From Huiozyma naganishii CBS 8797 (lineage: Eukaryota; Ascomycota; Saccharomycetes; Saccharomycetales; Saccharomycetaceae): a DNA stretch of 64,000 nt. The stretch covers positions 124,001 to 188,000 of the forward strand of contig NC_035926.1 of assembly GCF_000348985.1 (NCBI RefSeq), written 5' to 3'. Each line of letters starts with the position of its first letter. Positions within the stretch are counted from its first letter, which is position 1. A model generated the notes under the pieces. It was not told the origin of the DNA and made no database searches. It saw nothing but the letters and a program-made list of their open reading frames with translations. A program made the position numbers and the translations under genes. Below, one piece after another: positions 30,609 through 41,347 of the stretch.

Positions 30609-31682
30609 TTACCATTCGGCGGCATCAGTGTTCTCTTCAGCCCATTCAGAAGCACCGGCTTGTTCTTCGGTGACTTCCTCCTTGGACTCTTCCTCAGCAC
30701 CTTCGATAGCCTCTTCAGCAACCTGCTGTTCGACTTCTTCTGGGTTTCTGTAGAAGTATAAATCTGGCATGATGGACCATGGCTGAGTTCTGTCAACCAA
30801 AGTACCTCTTAATCTTAGAACTTCTCTGGCCAACAAGTACCAGATCAAACCGATGGAGTGCTTACCTCTGTTGTTACATGGGATGGCAACGTCAACGTAT
30901 TCGGATGGGGAGTCTAGATCGGTCAAAGCGATGACTGGAATGTTAACGTAGGAAGCTTCCTTGACGGCCTGGGCATCGGATCTTGGGTCGGTGACAATAA
31001 CAATTCTTGGTTCCTTGAAAGAACGGGTGATGTAGTTAGTGAAGGAACCTGGGGTGAATCTACCAGCAATGGCGGTGGCACCAGTGTGGGCAGCGTACTT
31101 TAGGACGGCTCTTTGACCGTATGTTCTGGAGGAGATAGCAACGACATCGTCAGCGTTTGGAATGGCAGCGATGATTCTGGCGGCCAAGACGATCTTTTCC
31201 CAAGTCTTACCGACGTTGATGACGTGGACACCGTCTGGTCTGGCGTTGAAAACGTATGGTTCTTGGTGGACCTAAAAGGAAAATGAAAAACGGGAACCAT
31301 TATAATGGAAGTGAATATTCTGTTAGTAAAAAAGAAATCCCACAGTCTGTGTATTTGGGCTGGAAATAGTATATGTTCGACTGTTATAGTTTCTGCTTCT
31401 TGTCTGCAAACCAACAAAGTTCCATCACTTCTGAAAAAACAAAAAATAGACAGATCTAAGGACGCTCTACAAGCGGGACGTACAACAATCAATATACCAA
31501 TTCACATGTCGTGAGCTGAAGTAGACATAAGCATGCGCGTGTACCAATCGTTCATTATAATTTCCACCCATAAAATAAATCTGTCAACATACTTGAACGT
31601 TTCTAGCACCCAAATGGGCGTTAGCAGCCAACAATAATTGGGCGTCTTCTGGAGTCAAGTCAAAGGTAGCTGGCAGGGACAT
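30609..31682 (-). CDS. RPS0: Small ribosomal subunit protein uS2 (Rps0), two exons
   Basis: Exon 1 is 31682-31593 (30 codons, beginning [20 protein letters not shown]) and exon 2 is 31271-30609. The spliced protein has 250 residues, against 252 in S. cerevisiae Rps0A/B. It lies in the head of the 40S subunit and is needed for 18S rRNA 3' maturation. Conserved stretches: [16 protein letters not shown] across the splice junction, [38 protein letters not shown], and an acidic C-terminus ending in repeated EW/AEW. Codon use is of the high-expression type. It is divergent from an FRE8-like gene, as RPS0B is in S. cerevisiae (YLR048W/YLR047C). Confidence 0.96.
31272..31592 (-). other. Spliceosomal intron of RPS0
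   Basis: 321-nt intron with 5' splice site GTATGT (31592-31587), branch point TACTAAC (31328-31322) and 3' splice site AG (31273-31272), about 50 nt after the branch point. Removal joins codon 30 (CAA) to GTC in frame. Confidence 0.95.
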
Positions 31683-32417
31683 CTTCGCTGAACTTTATGG
31701 ACTGTATTGGATGTTTCAAACGGAGCTCAATCTTGATCTTTAAAATTATGTAACCAGTTCACTTGCGCTAGTATAGACCGTAGTTAAGTTACCCAGTGGC
31801 CGAATATTGATACTGGTCTAAAGTGAAAAATTCACTGGGCTCCCTCCAACAGAACGGCTAGGCAGAGAGCACTTCCCCCGTCTAGGCAGAGCTCACCGTT
31901 TTCCAGACGGGCAGAAACAGAATCCCCCGAGCCCGGGCAGACCGCAACCAGCCTGGCCCCAGACGGAGCATCCCGCCCAACAGCCCCACGGGCGTCACAG
32001 ACCCTGCAAGCACGCCGTATTCCCCGCCCTACATACTGCGCTGACCGCCGCGCTGTGTGTTTGTTTCGGTGCGAACAACTGGTAATTTTCAGGATCTGAG
32101 CGGCCAAAGCACCAAATTACCAAAATAAGAAATTATTTGAAAGCAACAAAAAATATGAATAAATAAATGTACGGATGCAAAAGACATGTTTTGTGACTGC
32201 TTCTGCACCCAAAAATGAGAAAAACTCGAAATTGTGGGTGTCTGATATGCCCGCTGTATAGAGTAGGCAAAGGGTATTATTATTTCCCCAGACTAGCATA
32301 TGGACTACTATGGGCCGATCGAGACAGCTCTTAAGGTTTGTCAGAGAGGAATGAAATCTCCGCTGCTTTTCCACACCTCTGTGAACAGTCTGTTATAGCT
32401 TTTAGAGAATACTACCC
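31683..32417 (+). promoter_or_regulatory. Divergent RPS0 / FRE8-like promoter with a GC-rich island
   Basis: 735 bp without a supported gene. A block at about 31832-32056 is strikingly GC-rich, with repeated GGCAGA/CAGACGG-type words (GTCTAGGCAGAG, CAGACGGGCAGA, CCCGGGCAGACC). It sits between AT-rich DNA on both sides, 150 bp upstream of RPS0. No perfect Rap1 site was found. CCCTACATAC near 32027 is a weak candidate. Confidence 0.5.
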
Positions 32418-34379
32418 ATGCTCTTGAACGATATTTTGAGGTGGATCCTGAAGGGTCTACCGAATTTCCAAGAGGGTACCGATGCAGATCTCGAAAGGAG
32501 AAGAGAAAATGTAACCAAGTATACATTATGGTGTTTTTGCTTTACTACACTGATTATCTGTTTTTTGCAGCCTAGCTGGTACCTGTTTTCCATGACGAGG
32601 AGGTATTTTAGGATTTCTTACAAAATAAAGCATCGTCTTCTGAGGCAACATATGTGGGTACACCGACTGAAAATTTACCACAACAAATCCCTGCAACAAT
32701 TCCTTATCTGGACCATAGTTTGTACTGTGTTCTCTGTCTACGGTGCAAGGCAGGATCTTTTACAGATAACGAAAAGGTTTGGAAGAGTATCCGTGGCGCT
32801 TATGCCACCGCTGCTATTCCTGACGTTGAAACCTTCACCGTTGCCGCATACTTTGTACTTGACTCTACTGCCGCTTCATAAATGGATTTCCCGGATAGTG
32901 GTACTGGCAGCTGTAGTACACACATTACTGTACGTGTATTACATGCACTCAAAGGGCGTACTTTTACTTAAAATGAAGAAGCTGGCAAATATCTACGGTG
33001 TGGCAGCAATGGCATTGTTGATTCTAATTGCTGTTACATCTTTGCGGGCGGTGCGACGCATTAATTTTAAATTATTCTACATTGTTCATTATCTCAGCAC
33101 CTGGGCATCCATTTTCTGTGTCTACCTTCATGCTAGACCTGGTGTCCCCTACTACACCGCACTGAATTGCGTTGTGCTTGTGGGTCAGATACTGTACCGA
33201 TTAGCACACACGAGCACTACAATACCCAAAATCACGCATATATCACCCTCACTGACTCTGTTTGAGTTCCCACTCTCAGATTTAGCCAAACTACCAATTT
33301 TACCCTCGTCCCACGTTCGTATTCAAATAAGAAGCAAGAATGTTTGGAAGCGCATTTTCAATAACACTGTGCCGCTAACGCACCCATTCACCCTGGTCAA
33401 CTTACCCACGGAAGATCCCGTGCGGTTACTTATTCGTACTGGGAATTTCACACTCCTTCAGGGCGAGGAGTACGACATTACAGGTACTTTTGAACCCGTA
33501 CTGAACTTTATATCCAAGGATCCATTACCATGGGCAAGTATGAACCCATACCAGATTCGATCCGCTCAGTTGAAATGCTCCCCGTTACATTACATAATTA
33601 ATGCTCAGACGGTACTAATTTGTGTTGGTGGATCAGCAATCTCGTTTGGACTGCCATTGCTGCGTATTTTGAACTTCAATGGTGTCAAAGTCAGGTTACT
33701 GTGGGTTACGAGAGACTACCGAGATTTGAAGTTTTTAAACTATCACAAGAACTATCTTGAAGGACTGGAAATTTATATAAGTGGGAATATTGAGAACGAT
33801 CAAGACTTACAGCTGGATTATTATGACCAAGATGACGATATCGAAAATATGATGAATGAGACTAATTTCCTAAATACAGGTCTGACCGAAACGAACGCAT
33901 TAGTACCAAACAATCACAATTCAACCACGTACGGCAGCACCAGTGACAATGATGAAATAGATTTCACCAACAGTTTTAAGAGGAAAAAATCAAAGTCTCA
34001 ACTCAATTTGGATAATTTGTTCATTGAACAATCGACTCATCGACTTAAATTACAAGATGTCTTCCGTAAATCTGTCGAAGTAGAACCACCACTGGAATCG
34101 CCTGAAATCACCAAAATCAAAATTCCGTCGTGTGTAAAAGTCAGCTATGGTCGGCCGAAACTAGATAGTTCCCATCTTCAATGGTGCTTAGAGAAAGAAT
34201 GTGACTCTGAAGTTGATTTAGCAGATAACCAGTGCCCGATTCACGAAGAGCAGGATATATCTTCGGCGTTATCTCAGGTATGGATTGTAGCGGCGGGACC
34301 GCAAGGTCTTGTTGAAAATTCAAGGAGATGGGCTACAGACTGTGGCTTGAGATTCCATGCAGAGTCTTTTGTGATTTGA
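32418..34379 (+). CDS. FRE8: Ferric reductase / NADPH oxidase family membrane protein (Fre8 or Aim14/Yno1 type)
   Basis: 653-residue flavocytochrome. Two bis-His pairs with the family spacing are seen: His154 and His168 in HKWISRIVVLAAVVH, and His224 and His238 in the helix starting FYIVHYLSTW. HPFTLVNLP is the FAD-binding motif, GGSAISFGLPLLR the NADPH-binding motif and VAAGPQGL the C-terminal one. A 170-residue acidic, low-complexity insertion (about 460-600) splits the NADPH domain. By sequence it resembles Aim14/Yno1 (570 aa, an ER NADPH oxidase) closely. By position, divergent from RPS0, it corresponds to FRE8 (YLR047C, 686 aa). The family is certain and the symbol is tentative. Confidence 0.7.
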   Translation: MLLNDILRWILKGLPNFQEGTDADLERRRENVTKYTLWCFCFTTLIICFLQPSWYLFSMTRRYFRISYKIKHRLLRQHMWVHRLKIYHNKSLQQFLIWTIVCTVFSVYGARQDLLQITKRFGRVSVALMPPLLFLTLKPSPLPHTLYLTLLPLHKWISRIVVLAAVVHTLLYVYYMHSKGVLLLKMKKLANIYGVAAMALLILIAVTSLRAVRRINFKLFYIVHYLSTWASIFCVYLHARPGVPYYTALNCVVLVGQILYRLAHTSTTIPKITHISPSLTLFEFPLSDLAKLPILPSSHVRIQIRSKNVWKRIFNNTVPLTHPFTLVNLPTEDPVRLLIRTGNFTLLQGEEYDITGTFEPVLNFISKDPLPWASMNPYQIRSAQLKCSPLHYIINAQTVLICVGGSAISFGLPLLRILNFNGVKVRLLWVTRDYRDLKFLNYHKNYLEGLEIYISGNIENDQDLQLDYYDQDDDIENMMNETNFLNTGLTETNALVPNNHNSTTYGSTSDNDEIDFTNSFKRKKSKSQLNLDNLFIEQSTHRLKLQDVFRKSVEVEPPLESPEITKIKIPSCVKVSYGRPKLDSSHLQWCLEKECDSEVDLADNQCPIHEEQDISSALSQVWIVAAGPQGLVENSRRWATDCGLRFHAESFVI

Positions 34380-34991
34380 TAGAATTAATATAATGGTGTT
34401 CAGTACATGTGACAATTCTTTCTCAAAATCGACAAAAAACGAGCTAGCATACGTCAACTTTGTCTTAAACATCTCATTCTGATCTAACCCTACCATTAGA
34501 CTGAAGGTTATTCAGCGGACTAACCTGAACTCATAGCTTAAAAAGAGGGAGTTGAGCTATTGACAAAGTTTACGCTTCAACCATTCATTTAATCCACCTA
34601 TCATCACTGTCGGTACAAGACATGTGCTTATTTATTGCATCTCTACATACTTGTCTGTAGCTACAACCGAAGCTTCTACAGAGCTGTTATCCAGCGATGC
34701 TTGTCTTTTTTTGTTGTTACGTGAATCATGCAGATTTTGGATATATAGAAATTATTTCAGGAGGAGAGGATAAGTATACCCTTATTACCTCATTAAATGC
34801 AAATATGTATAGTAGATTCGGGGAATAAAACTTTGGGGAACAATCCTCTGGAGACCATGTCTTCAGGGAAAATGGTACTCCTTTCTCTCATAAAGTTGGA
34901 AACTTCTTGGAGAAAAAAGAGAATATTAATTGTGGAAAGCTTTCTACAGCGAAACCTGGGAAAAGGCAAAGGTCTTCACGTCGAACATTTC
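34380..34991 (+). other. Convergent gap between FRE8-like gene and CDC5
   Basis: 612 bp between two convergent stops, with no supported frame. A single CDEI-like word (CATGTGAC, 34406-34413) has no AT-rich CDEII or CDEIII partner, so no point centromere is visible, although CDC5 flanks CEN13 in S. cerevisiae. Confidence 0.5.
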
Positions 34992-37127
34992 CTAGTCGAC
35001 CCTTATAACTGAAGATTTTTGCTTTAATGCTTCCTTGATGATGACTATTTTCTCCATGAAATTACTTTCTGGGTAACTGGGGATTGTACCATACTTCAAA
35101 ACTTCTACCAGGGGATACGTCAAACTTTCATGAGATGGGGAAATATACGTGACCAGTTTCCCACCTTCTGAGATTGCCAGTTTGTGGTGATCTTTGAAGT
35201 TGAACTGGAAAGTACCATCGCTTAACTCAAACATGACAAATGTTTTGTATCTCGTGTACCTTCTTAAAAAGACGTCATCCTTGTGATACTCTTCCCTTCC
35301 AAATGTTGAAACCCTGCTCAAGTTTGCCTTCATGTACTTTGAAAAAAAATCAACCACCTCCAAGTGTCTCAAAAGCTCCTGTGGTTTTTCCTTCAGTAAG
35401 TAATGACTTGCAACCCAACCTTCACTTTTATCATAACTAATATACCAAAACTCTTCCGCATCTGCCAAGCGAAGGACTGTGCAGCCGTTGTTGAACAAAA
35501 CCCCAATATCTTCCGTGGACAATTGGTAAGAAAACCCGTGTTTGTTGGAGTAGTCTACCCATTTAGTAACAATCATTGGATGCTTGATAGGAGGTAATCT
35601 AGAAGGTGGTAACCCGCCCATCTTTTTCTGTGCCTCTGCCTCCAGGATACCGTTGAGAGTCAAACTGCATTCACTGGCCAATATTCTTAGAGATATCTCC
35701 GATTTGATGACGTTTGTCGAGTTAGCTACCAGGTCTTTCTTCAAAGTTGCCTGTTTTGCTCTTCTTATTCTCGATTCCCTGGCCAAGTCGTTTAGCTTTC
35801 TTTGTGCGTCTAGATCGACAATTTCTTGGTATTTATTTCTAGTATCGCCAGGTGACAGGGATTGCGGCAGTATAGTACTTGGTCTGTAATATGAGGAGCC
35901 AAGTTTGTCGACATCTTCCGGAAGTTGCTGTATGGATACCTGCTGCCAGTCCTTTGCCTTGTTCAACAGACCGGATCTCTCCAGACAGTTTTGAAAGTTA
36001 ATGTAGGACTCTTCTGCTGATATTATTTGTTCATAGTTTGGGTCCTCCGACATTACCGTACTCAGGGTGCACGATGGGAAAATACCTCTAAACCACACGT
36101 AGTCTATTATTTCTTCGATGGAAGGTCTTTCTAGAGGGTCAGTGGATAAAATATCGTGGATCAAAGTTTTCGCCTCGTTTGAGATGTATTTATCTTTGGG
36201 GAATGCGAAGTCGCGGTTTTTGATCCTTTCGTATATCATGTTGACATCCTTAGATTGGAAAGGTGGTTTGCCGATTAGTAAAGCGTATATCATCACACCA
36301 ATGGACCAAATATCGACCTCGTACGAGTGTCCTGAATGTTTACCCATTAAAACTTCCGGCGCAATGTAATTGGGTGTACCGCAAACGGTGTATTTACGTT
36401 CTCTATCGTTTGCCAGGACGGCAGCGAGACCAAAATCACCAATCTTCAAGTTATAATTCTTGTCAAAGAATATATTACCCAATTTCAAATCTCTATGGAT
36501 CACTCTTCTTGAATGCATGTATTTGATGGCACCACAGATTTGTGTCATAAAATATCTGACCTCTGGTTCTGTGACAGTCCTTCTTTTCTTCAACAACTCC
36601 ATCAGGGATCCATTGGGACATATTTCCAACAGGATGTACACGTTGGTATCGTCCTCAAAACAGTCGATGAATTGGACCACGTTGAAATGTCTCATACTTT
36701 TATGGATTTGAATCTCTGAAAGTAGCTTCTTTCTAGTCTTCTCGGATTTGATGGAGATCTTGGCAACGGTCTTGGCAGCAAATATCTTACCACTCTCATC
36801 TTTAATCTGGAAACAACGGGCAAACCCACCTTCCCCCAAGAAATGTCCCCTGTGGTAATCTCTCCCCCTAGTTTTGATCAAAGATGGTGGAGTCTTACAC
36901 AGTGCGGACAATTTTTCCTTCTTCTTCTTAACAGGTGGCTGCTGGTCTTGAAGATGAGGATTTTGTTGCTGGAAATCAACTCTTTTGTGATTACTGTGCG
37001 GCACATTCTCCTTATTTTCGAGATGTTGTGCTGACGAGTGAGCTGCATTTTTGACCGGTGTTTGAACTGCATTTGACCGTGTGTTCAATTGCCTTTCATT
37101 GATCGATTGCAATGGAGCCAGGGACAT
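34992..37127 (-). CDS. CDC5: Polo-like kinase Cdc5
   Basis: 711 residues (705 in S. cerevisiae). It is the mitotic kinase that drives mitotic exit, cohesin removal and cytokinesis. The kinase domain runs from about residue 91: GEGGFARCF, catalytic Lys119 in AAKTV, HRDLKLGN, DFGLA and the activation segment CGTPNYIAPEVL. Two polo boxes fill the C-terminal 200 residues (MIVTKWVDYSNKHGFSYQL and FVMFELSDGTFQFNFKDHHKL). A KEN box (ENKENVP, residues 38-44) at the N-terminus is a likely APC/C-Cdh1 degron. In S. cerevisiae the gene lies next to CEN13 (YMR001C). Confidence 0.97.
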   Translation of the reverse strand: MSLAPLQSINERQLNTRSNAVQTPVKNAAHSSAQHLENKENVPHSNHKRVDFQQQNPHLQDQQPPVKKKKEKLSALCKTPPSLIKTRGRDYHRGHFLGEGGFARCFQIKDESGKIFAAKTVAKISIKSEKTRKKLLSEIQIHKSMRHFNVVQFIDCFEDDTNVYILLEICPNGSLMELLKKRRTVTEPEVRYFMTQICGAIKYMHSRRVIHRDLKLGNIFFDKNYNLKIGDFGLAAVLANDRERKYTVCGTPNYIAPEVLMGKHSGHSYEVDIWSIGVMIYALLIGKPPFQSKDVNMIYERIKNRDFAFPKDKYISNEAKTLIHDILSTDPLERPSIEEIIDYVWFRGIFPSCTLSTVMSEDPNYEQIISAEESYINFQNCLERSGLLNKAKDWQQVSIQQLPEDVDKLGSSYYRPSTILPQSLSPGDTRNKYQEIVDLDAQRKLNDLARESRIRRAKQATLKKDLVANSTNVIKSEISLRILASECSLTLNGILEAEAQKKMGGLPPSRLPPIKHPMIVTKWVDYSNKHGFSYQLSTEDIGVLFNNGCTVLRLADAEEFWYISYDKSEGWVASHYLLKEKPQELLRHLEVVDFFSKYMKANLSRVSTFGREEYHKDDVFLRRYTRYKTFVMFELSDGTFQFNFKDHHKLAISEGGKLVTYISPSHESLTYPLVEVLKYGTIPSYPESNFMEKIVIIKEALKQKSSVIRVD

Positions 37128-38819
37128 AATTTCTTTTTCCCTTTCCCGCTGGTACTTTCGGTGATCGAGGAGACGTTAGTTGCTTGTTATCGTCAACTTG
37201 CAACTTTCACTTAAGCCTCTTCTTTTGTGTCACCACCGTCGAGTGAAAAAAAAAAAGTTGTCTAAAAGTGGAAAATTGAAAACAAATAAAATATTGTGAT
37301 CCACCAAGTGAGTAGTATAGATGGATAGGTAAACTCAGACGTATGTTCTTCAACTACAACAGGGCAGGTAGATGGATATAGCTTTTTTCCTTCTTTTCCG
37401 GAGTAGGAGGGTCCCTGAAAGATCTCTGGTCAAAGCACAATCTTGAAACAGTAAAACGGTTGATGAGTTAGAAGAAATATTTCTTTTCAGGAACGTCGAG
37501 CTGTACGGTTATATATTTTCAGTCCTACAAAAGGAATTGGGAGATATATATATATATAGATAGGTGTTTCAGATCTATATATACAACTGGGGGAAGGGGT
37601 GATGGTGAGAACCGCAAGGGAAAAGAGTAAATCTAATCGTAATATAACACTCTGTTCACACAGTGAAAATTTTCGATATTTTCCAAAAGAAAGAATTCGA
37701 TGTTTACCGCTTTCCGCATTCGGCGATGTTTTCCTCGAGCCGGTTTGGGAAATGTAGTGAACTCGTAGGGTTTTGACCAGAGAGGCCTCTGTGTACCGGC
37801 AACAGCAGCGGACTGGGTACACTCGCTGTTGCCTTGAGGAAACAGCTGCTCCGTATTTCTTTTACTCTCGCTGTTTATTGGTTTTGAACTTATTGCAAGA
37901 CTTGTATCCATGCTGCCCTTCATGAAAGAGGCAGCAGGATTCAATGCTAAGTAGCGCTTTGTCCCCCTTTTTGTTTCCCCTCTGAAGGGCTAGTCCCAGA
38001 ACTTGCCTTTTGTATGTTCAGAAGAGGGAAAACAACATTTACATATCATGCATTGGCGCATTTCCTGCTCATCCACAGTATCGCAAGTAGAATCTATCAA
38101 GAACAATTGATGTTCTGGAATGTGCTACAGCCGTAAAAATACTACAGTAAGATCACATTGTCATCAAGTGCTTGTAAATGCACCACTGACGTGAGATATA
38201 CGAGTACTTCTCTCTACATAGTACACCCTCTCTATTTTCTTAGTACTAGGCATATTTTAAAAACAAACAAACAGAACGAAACCGAAAGCTCCCCTCTTTA
38301 CCAGGTACATAGCAAACACAAGCAGAAACTGCAATCTGATGGGTCGAACAGTGTGTGGCCCTGCCAAATGTACTAAGTTTTACGTTATTCGCTAATAACT
38401 ACCCGATAATGGGATGGGTGAAACTCTTGGTTTCTAAGAAAGAGTCGGAGCTGGTCGCGTGCCCTCCACGCAACACGGATCACTGAACAGAAATCGCTCA
38501 CCAATGCGTAGTGCAGGGGTATCCAACCAGTTTGGAGTTAATTGCTCCATCGCATGCCAGTGCTAAACCCCATTGCGCGCACTACCTGACCGCCTCACCT
38601 CCCCCCCTCGGGACTGCCTTCTCAAACCGAAGTCACATGACTTTTCCGCTACTTCTAAAATTTTTCTCTCTATTTCTGCGGTTCTTCTCCTCTATAACGG
38701 GGACGATGCAGAATTTTTGTGACGTGATGCCGCCCGGTTTGTTGAACTTCAGTGCGATTTGGCATCAGTGGGACCTGCGTTCGAGGTGAATCTCCCCCGG
38801 GGCTCTGTTTTATGGTACG
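37128..38819 (+). other. Long divergent gap between CDC5 and TOP1
   Basis: 1.69 kb between two divergent starts. A minus-strand frame of 96 codons with an ATG at 37923 (ending 37633) has no recognised family and is the only candidate gene. TA dinucleotides lie near 37543-37558. A GTCACATG E-box lies at 38632-38639, and AAAATTTTTC at 38657-38666 (RRPE-like on the minus strand) is about 160 bp before TOP1. No CDEI-CDEII-CDEIII arrangement was found. Confidence 0.45.
37633..37923 (-). CDS. Possible small ORF, unrecognised
   Basis: A 96-codon frame beginning MKGSMDTSLAISSKP. It contains a proline- and lysine-rich middle (PKPARGKHRRMRK) and has no membrane segment or known motif. It lies 500 bp upstream of CDC5 on the same strand. 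It may be chance or the leader region of CDC5. Confidence 0.15.
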   Translation of the reverse strand: MKGSMDTSLAISSKPINSESKRNTEQLFPQGNSECTQSAAVAGTQRPLWSKPYEFTTFPKPARGKHRRMRKAVNIEFFLLENIENFHCVNRVLYYD

Positions 38820-41108
38820 ATGACCACTGGAACGTGGAACGGTAAGGAAAGCAGCTCTGATTCTGCGTCTGATGAGAATTTGAGTTTGAAAAGACGCGCA
38901 GAGAATAAAGCATCGCGTGCTGTACTGATGGATTCGAGCGAGGAGGATATCCCCCTGTCACAGAAAACAACGCGGAAGAAACACAAGAAACACAAGAAAC
39001 GTAAGTTAAAAAAGGAGGAGAAAGAGGAGGAGACCAAACCTAGTTACGACAGCGATGAGAATCTGTCTGCATTGCCCAGGAAGAAAGTCAAGACGGTTAA
39101 ACGCGAGGAATCTTCCTCGGGATCCCCCGACGAGTCCGCTGTCAAGAGGGAGAAAGACGAGGAGGCGGAGGCGGAGGCTGCAGCTGAGTACAAGTGGTGG
39201 GAGGAACAAAACAACGACGATTCAATCAAGTGGACCACTTTAAAGCACAACGGTGTCATGTTCCCGCCGGATTACCAGCCGTTGCCCTCGCACGTGAAAC
39301 TGTACTACGATAGGAAACCCGTGGATTTGCCCCTGCCAGCGGAGGAAGTGGCCGGGTTTTACGCGGCACTGTTGGGCACTCAGCACGCTGAAAACACGAT
39401 TTTCCAAAAGAACTTCTTCCAGGATTTCTTGCAGATCCTGAGGGAGAACGGTGGTGCCCTAAATGGGATTAACATTGTGCTGTTTGATAAATGTGACTTC
39501 AGCAAGATCCATGGGTACTTGGAACAGAAAAAGGAGGAGAAAAGGCAACTTAGTGCACAGGAGAGGAAACAACTGCGACAAGCGAAGGCCGAGGAGGAGG
39601 AACCGTACAAGTTCTGCGAGCTGGATGGCCGCCGTGAACAAGTCGGTAACTTCCGCGTGGAACCACCGGACTTGTTCAGAGGCCGTGGTGCGCACCCTAA
39701 GACAGGTAAATTGAAGAGAAGGGTGTACCCTGAAGACATAATGCTGAATCTGAGTAAAGATGCCCCCATACCACCGGCCCCAGAGGGTCACCATTGGGGG
39801 GAGATCCGACACGACAACGCCGTTCAATGGCTGGCGATGTGGAGGGAGAATATCTTTGGATCCTTCAAGTACGTGCGTCTGGCGGCAAATTCGTCTCTAA
39901 AAGGTCAGAGTGATTTTAAGAAGTTTGAGAAGGCGCGGGAGTTGAAAAAATACATCGACAGTATCCGGCGTGACTACAGGAAGAACTTGAAGAGTAAAGT
40001 GATGTTGGAAAGACAAAAAGCTGTCGCGTTGTACTTGATTGACGTGTTTGCGCTGAGAGCCGGTGGTGAGAAATCTGAGGATGAGGCGGACACCGTCGGG
40101 TGTTGTTCTCTGAGGTACGAGCATGTAACTTTGAGACCACCAAAGACTGTTATCTTTGATTTTTTGGGCAAAGATTCGATCCGGTTCTACCAGGAGGTTG
40201 AAGTCGACAAGCAGGTATTCAAAAACTTGACAATATTCAAGCGTCCACCGAAACAGCCTGGTCATCAACTGTTTGATAGGTTGGACCCGTCGCTATTAAA
40301 CAAGCATCTTCAAAACTACATGCCTGGCTTGACCGCGAAAGTGTTCCGTACTTACAACGCATCCAAGACGATGCAGGATCAACTCGACCTGATACCAAAC
40401 GAGGGTACCGTTGCAGAGAAGTTGCTACGGTACAACGCGGCGAACCGTGCTGTGGCGATCCTGTGTAACCATCAACGGACCGTCACGAAATCGCACGCAC
40501 AGTCGGTGGAGAAGGCCGTGCAAAGAATAGAGGAGCTCACTTGGCAGAAGATCCGTTTGAAGCGGACCATTTTGCAACTCGAACCCTCGGAGCGCAAATC
40601 TGATCCGACATTCTTCGCAGAGATCGACACTTTGACGAGAGAACAAGAGGAGGCCATCCACAAACGTGTCTTGGGACGAGAAAGGGCCAAATACGAGAAG
40701 AAATTTGCCCGGGAAAACGAGAAACGACAATTCGACGGCGGAGAACCTCTACCACCTTCGACCCTGACCGAGTGGCTTGAGAAAGTTGACCAGATGGGGC
40801 AAGAGTTTGCCACTGAATTGGAGACTGGGCTAGTCGCCACGAAACCATCGCTGAACACCGTTGAAAAGCTGCAAAAGCAAGTACAGAAGCTCGAGGAGCG
40901 CATCAAGACGGCCACCGTGCAGCTACGCGACAAAGAGGAGAACTCGGAGGTCTCCCTGGGCACATCCAAGATTAACTACATAGACCCACGTCTGTCCGTT
41001 GTCTTCTGCAAGAAGTACGGCGTGCCCATCGAGAAAGTGTTCACGAAGTCTCTCCGCGAAAAGTTCAAGTGGGCCACCGAGTCTGTAGACGCGGAATGGA
41101 GGTTCTAA
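38820..41108 (+). CDS. TOP1: DNA topoisomerase I (type IB)
   Basis: 762 residues (769 in S. cerevisiae). Top1 relaxes positive and negative supercoils ahead of polymerases in the nucleus and nucleolus. A charged, lysine-rich N-terminal region (about 1-135, [13 protein letters not shown]) carries the nuclear signals. The core starts at [36 protein letters not shown] contains the catalytic Arg, and SKINYIDPR contains the nucleophile, Tyr720 (Tyr727 in S. cerevisiae). A coiled-coil linker lies before it. Third positions are GC-rich. In S. cerevisiae TOP1 (YOL006C) is not beside MIX17, so this junction is a rearrangement relative to that genome. Confidence 0.97.
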   Translation: MTTGTWNGKESSSDSASDENLSLKRRAENKASRAVLMDSSEEDIPLSQKTTRKKHKKHKKRKLKKEEKEEETKPSYDSDENLSALPRKKVKTVKREESSSGSPDESAVKREKDEEAEAEAAAEYKWWEEQNNDDSIKWTTLKHNGVMFPPDYQPLPSHVKLYYDRKPVDLPLPAEEVAGFYAALLGTQHAENTIFQKNFFQDFLQILRENGGALNGINIVLFDKCDFSKIHGYLEQKKEEKRQLSAQERKQLRQAKAEEEEPYKFCELDGRREQVGNFRVEPPDLFRGRGAHPKTGKLKRRVYPEDIMLNLSKDAPIPPAPEGHHWGEIRHDNAVQWLAMWRENIFGSFKYVRLAANSSLKGQSDFKKFEKARELKKYIDSIRRDYRKNLKSKVMLERQKAVALYLIDVFALRAGGEKSEDEADTVGCCSLRYEHVTLRPPKTVIFDFLGKDSIRFYQEVEVDKQVFKNLTIFKRPPKQPGHQLFDRLDPSLLNKHLQNYMPGLTAKVFRTYNASKTMQDQLDLIPNEGTVAEKLLRYNAANRAVAILCNHQRTVTKSHAQSVEKAVQRIEELTWQKIRLKRTILQLEPSERKSDPTFFAEIDTLTREQEEAIHKRVLGRERAKYEKKFARENEKRQFDGGEPLPPSTLTEWLEKVDQMGQEFATELETGLVATKPSLNTVEKLQKQVQKLEERIKTATVQLRDKEENSEVSLGTSKINYIDPRLSVVFCKKYGVPIEKVFTKSLREKFKWATESVDAEWRF

Positions 41109-41347
41109 TGGGACAACCCACCCCCACGCTACAGCGGTTCGGCCGAACGAAAAAAAGCGTGGGGGTGGGGCAGCGCTCGCCGAGATCTCGCAGATCACGG
41201 GACCTTCTCCGCAAAATCGGTGTTTCCCACTTTCGCTCCGAGGTCCCGGATTCGTCGGGCGAACGAAACGTATAAATAGCAGCGATTTGAGAACTGTTGA
41301 GTGGGGGCCTCTAGACCAGACAGCACGGCACAGCACAGACAGTAGGT

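Noticed and set aside
34406..34413. CDEI-like word as a centromere
   Set aside because: No AT-rich CDEII of about 80 bp and no CCGAA-containing CDEIII at the right side; the flank is coding sequence.
38632..38639. GTCACATG as a centromere element upstream of TOP1
   Set aside because: Following DNA is not AT-rich enough and lacks CDEIII; more likely an E-box.
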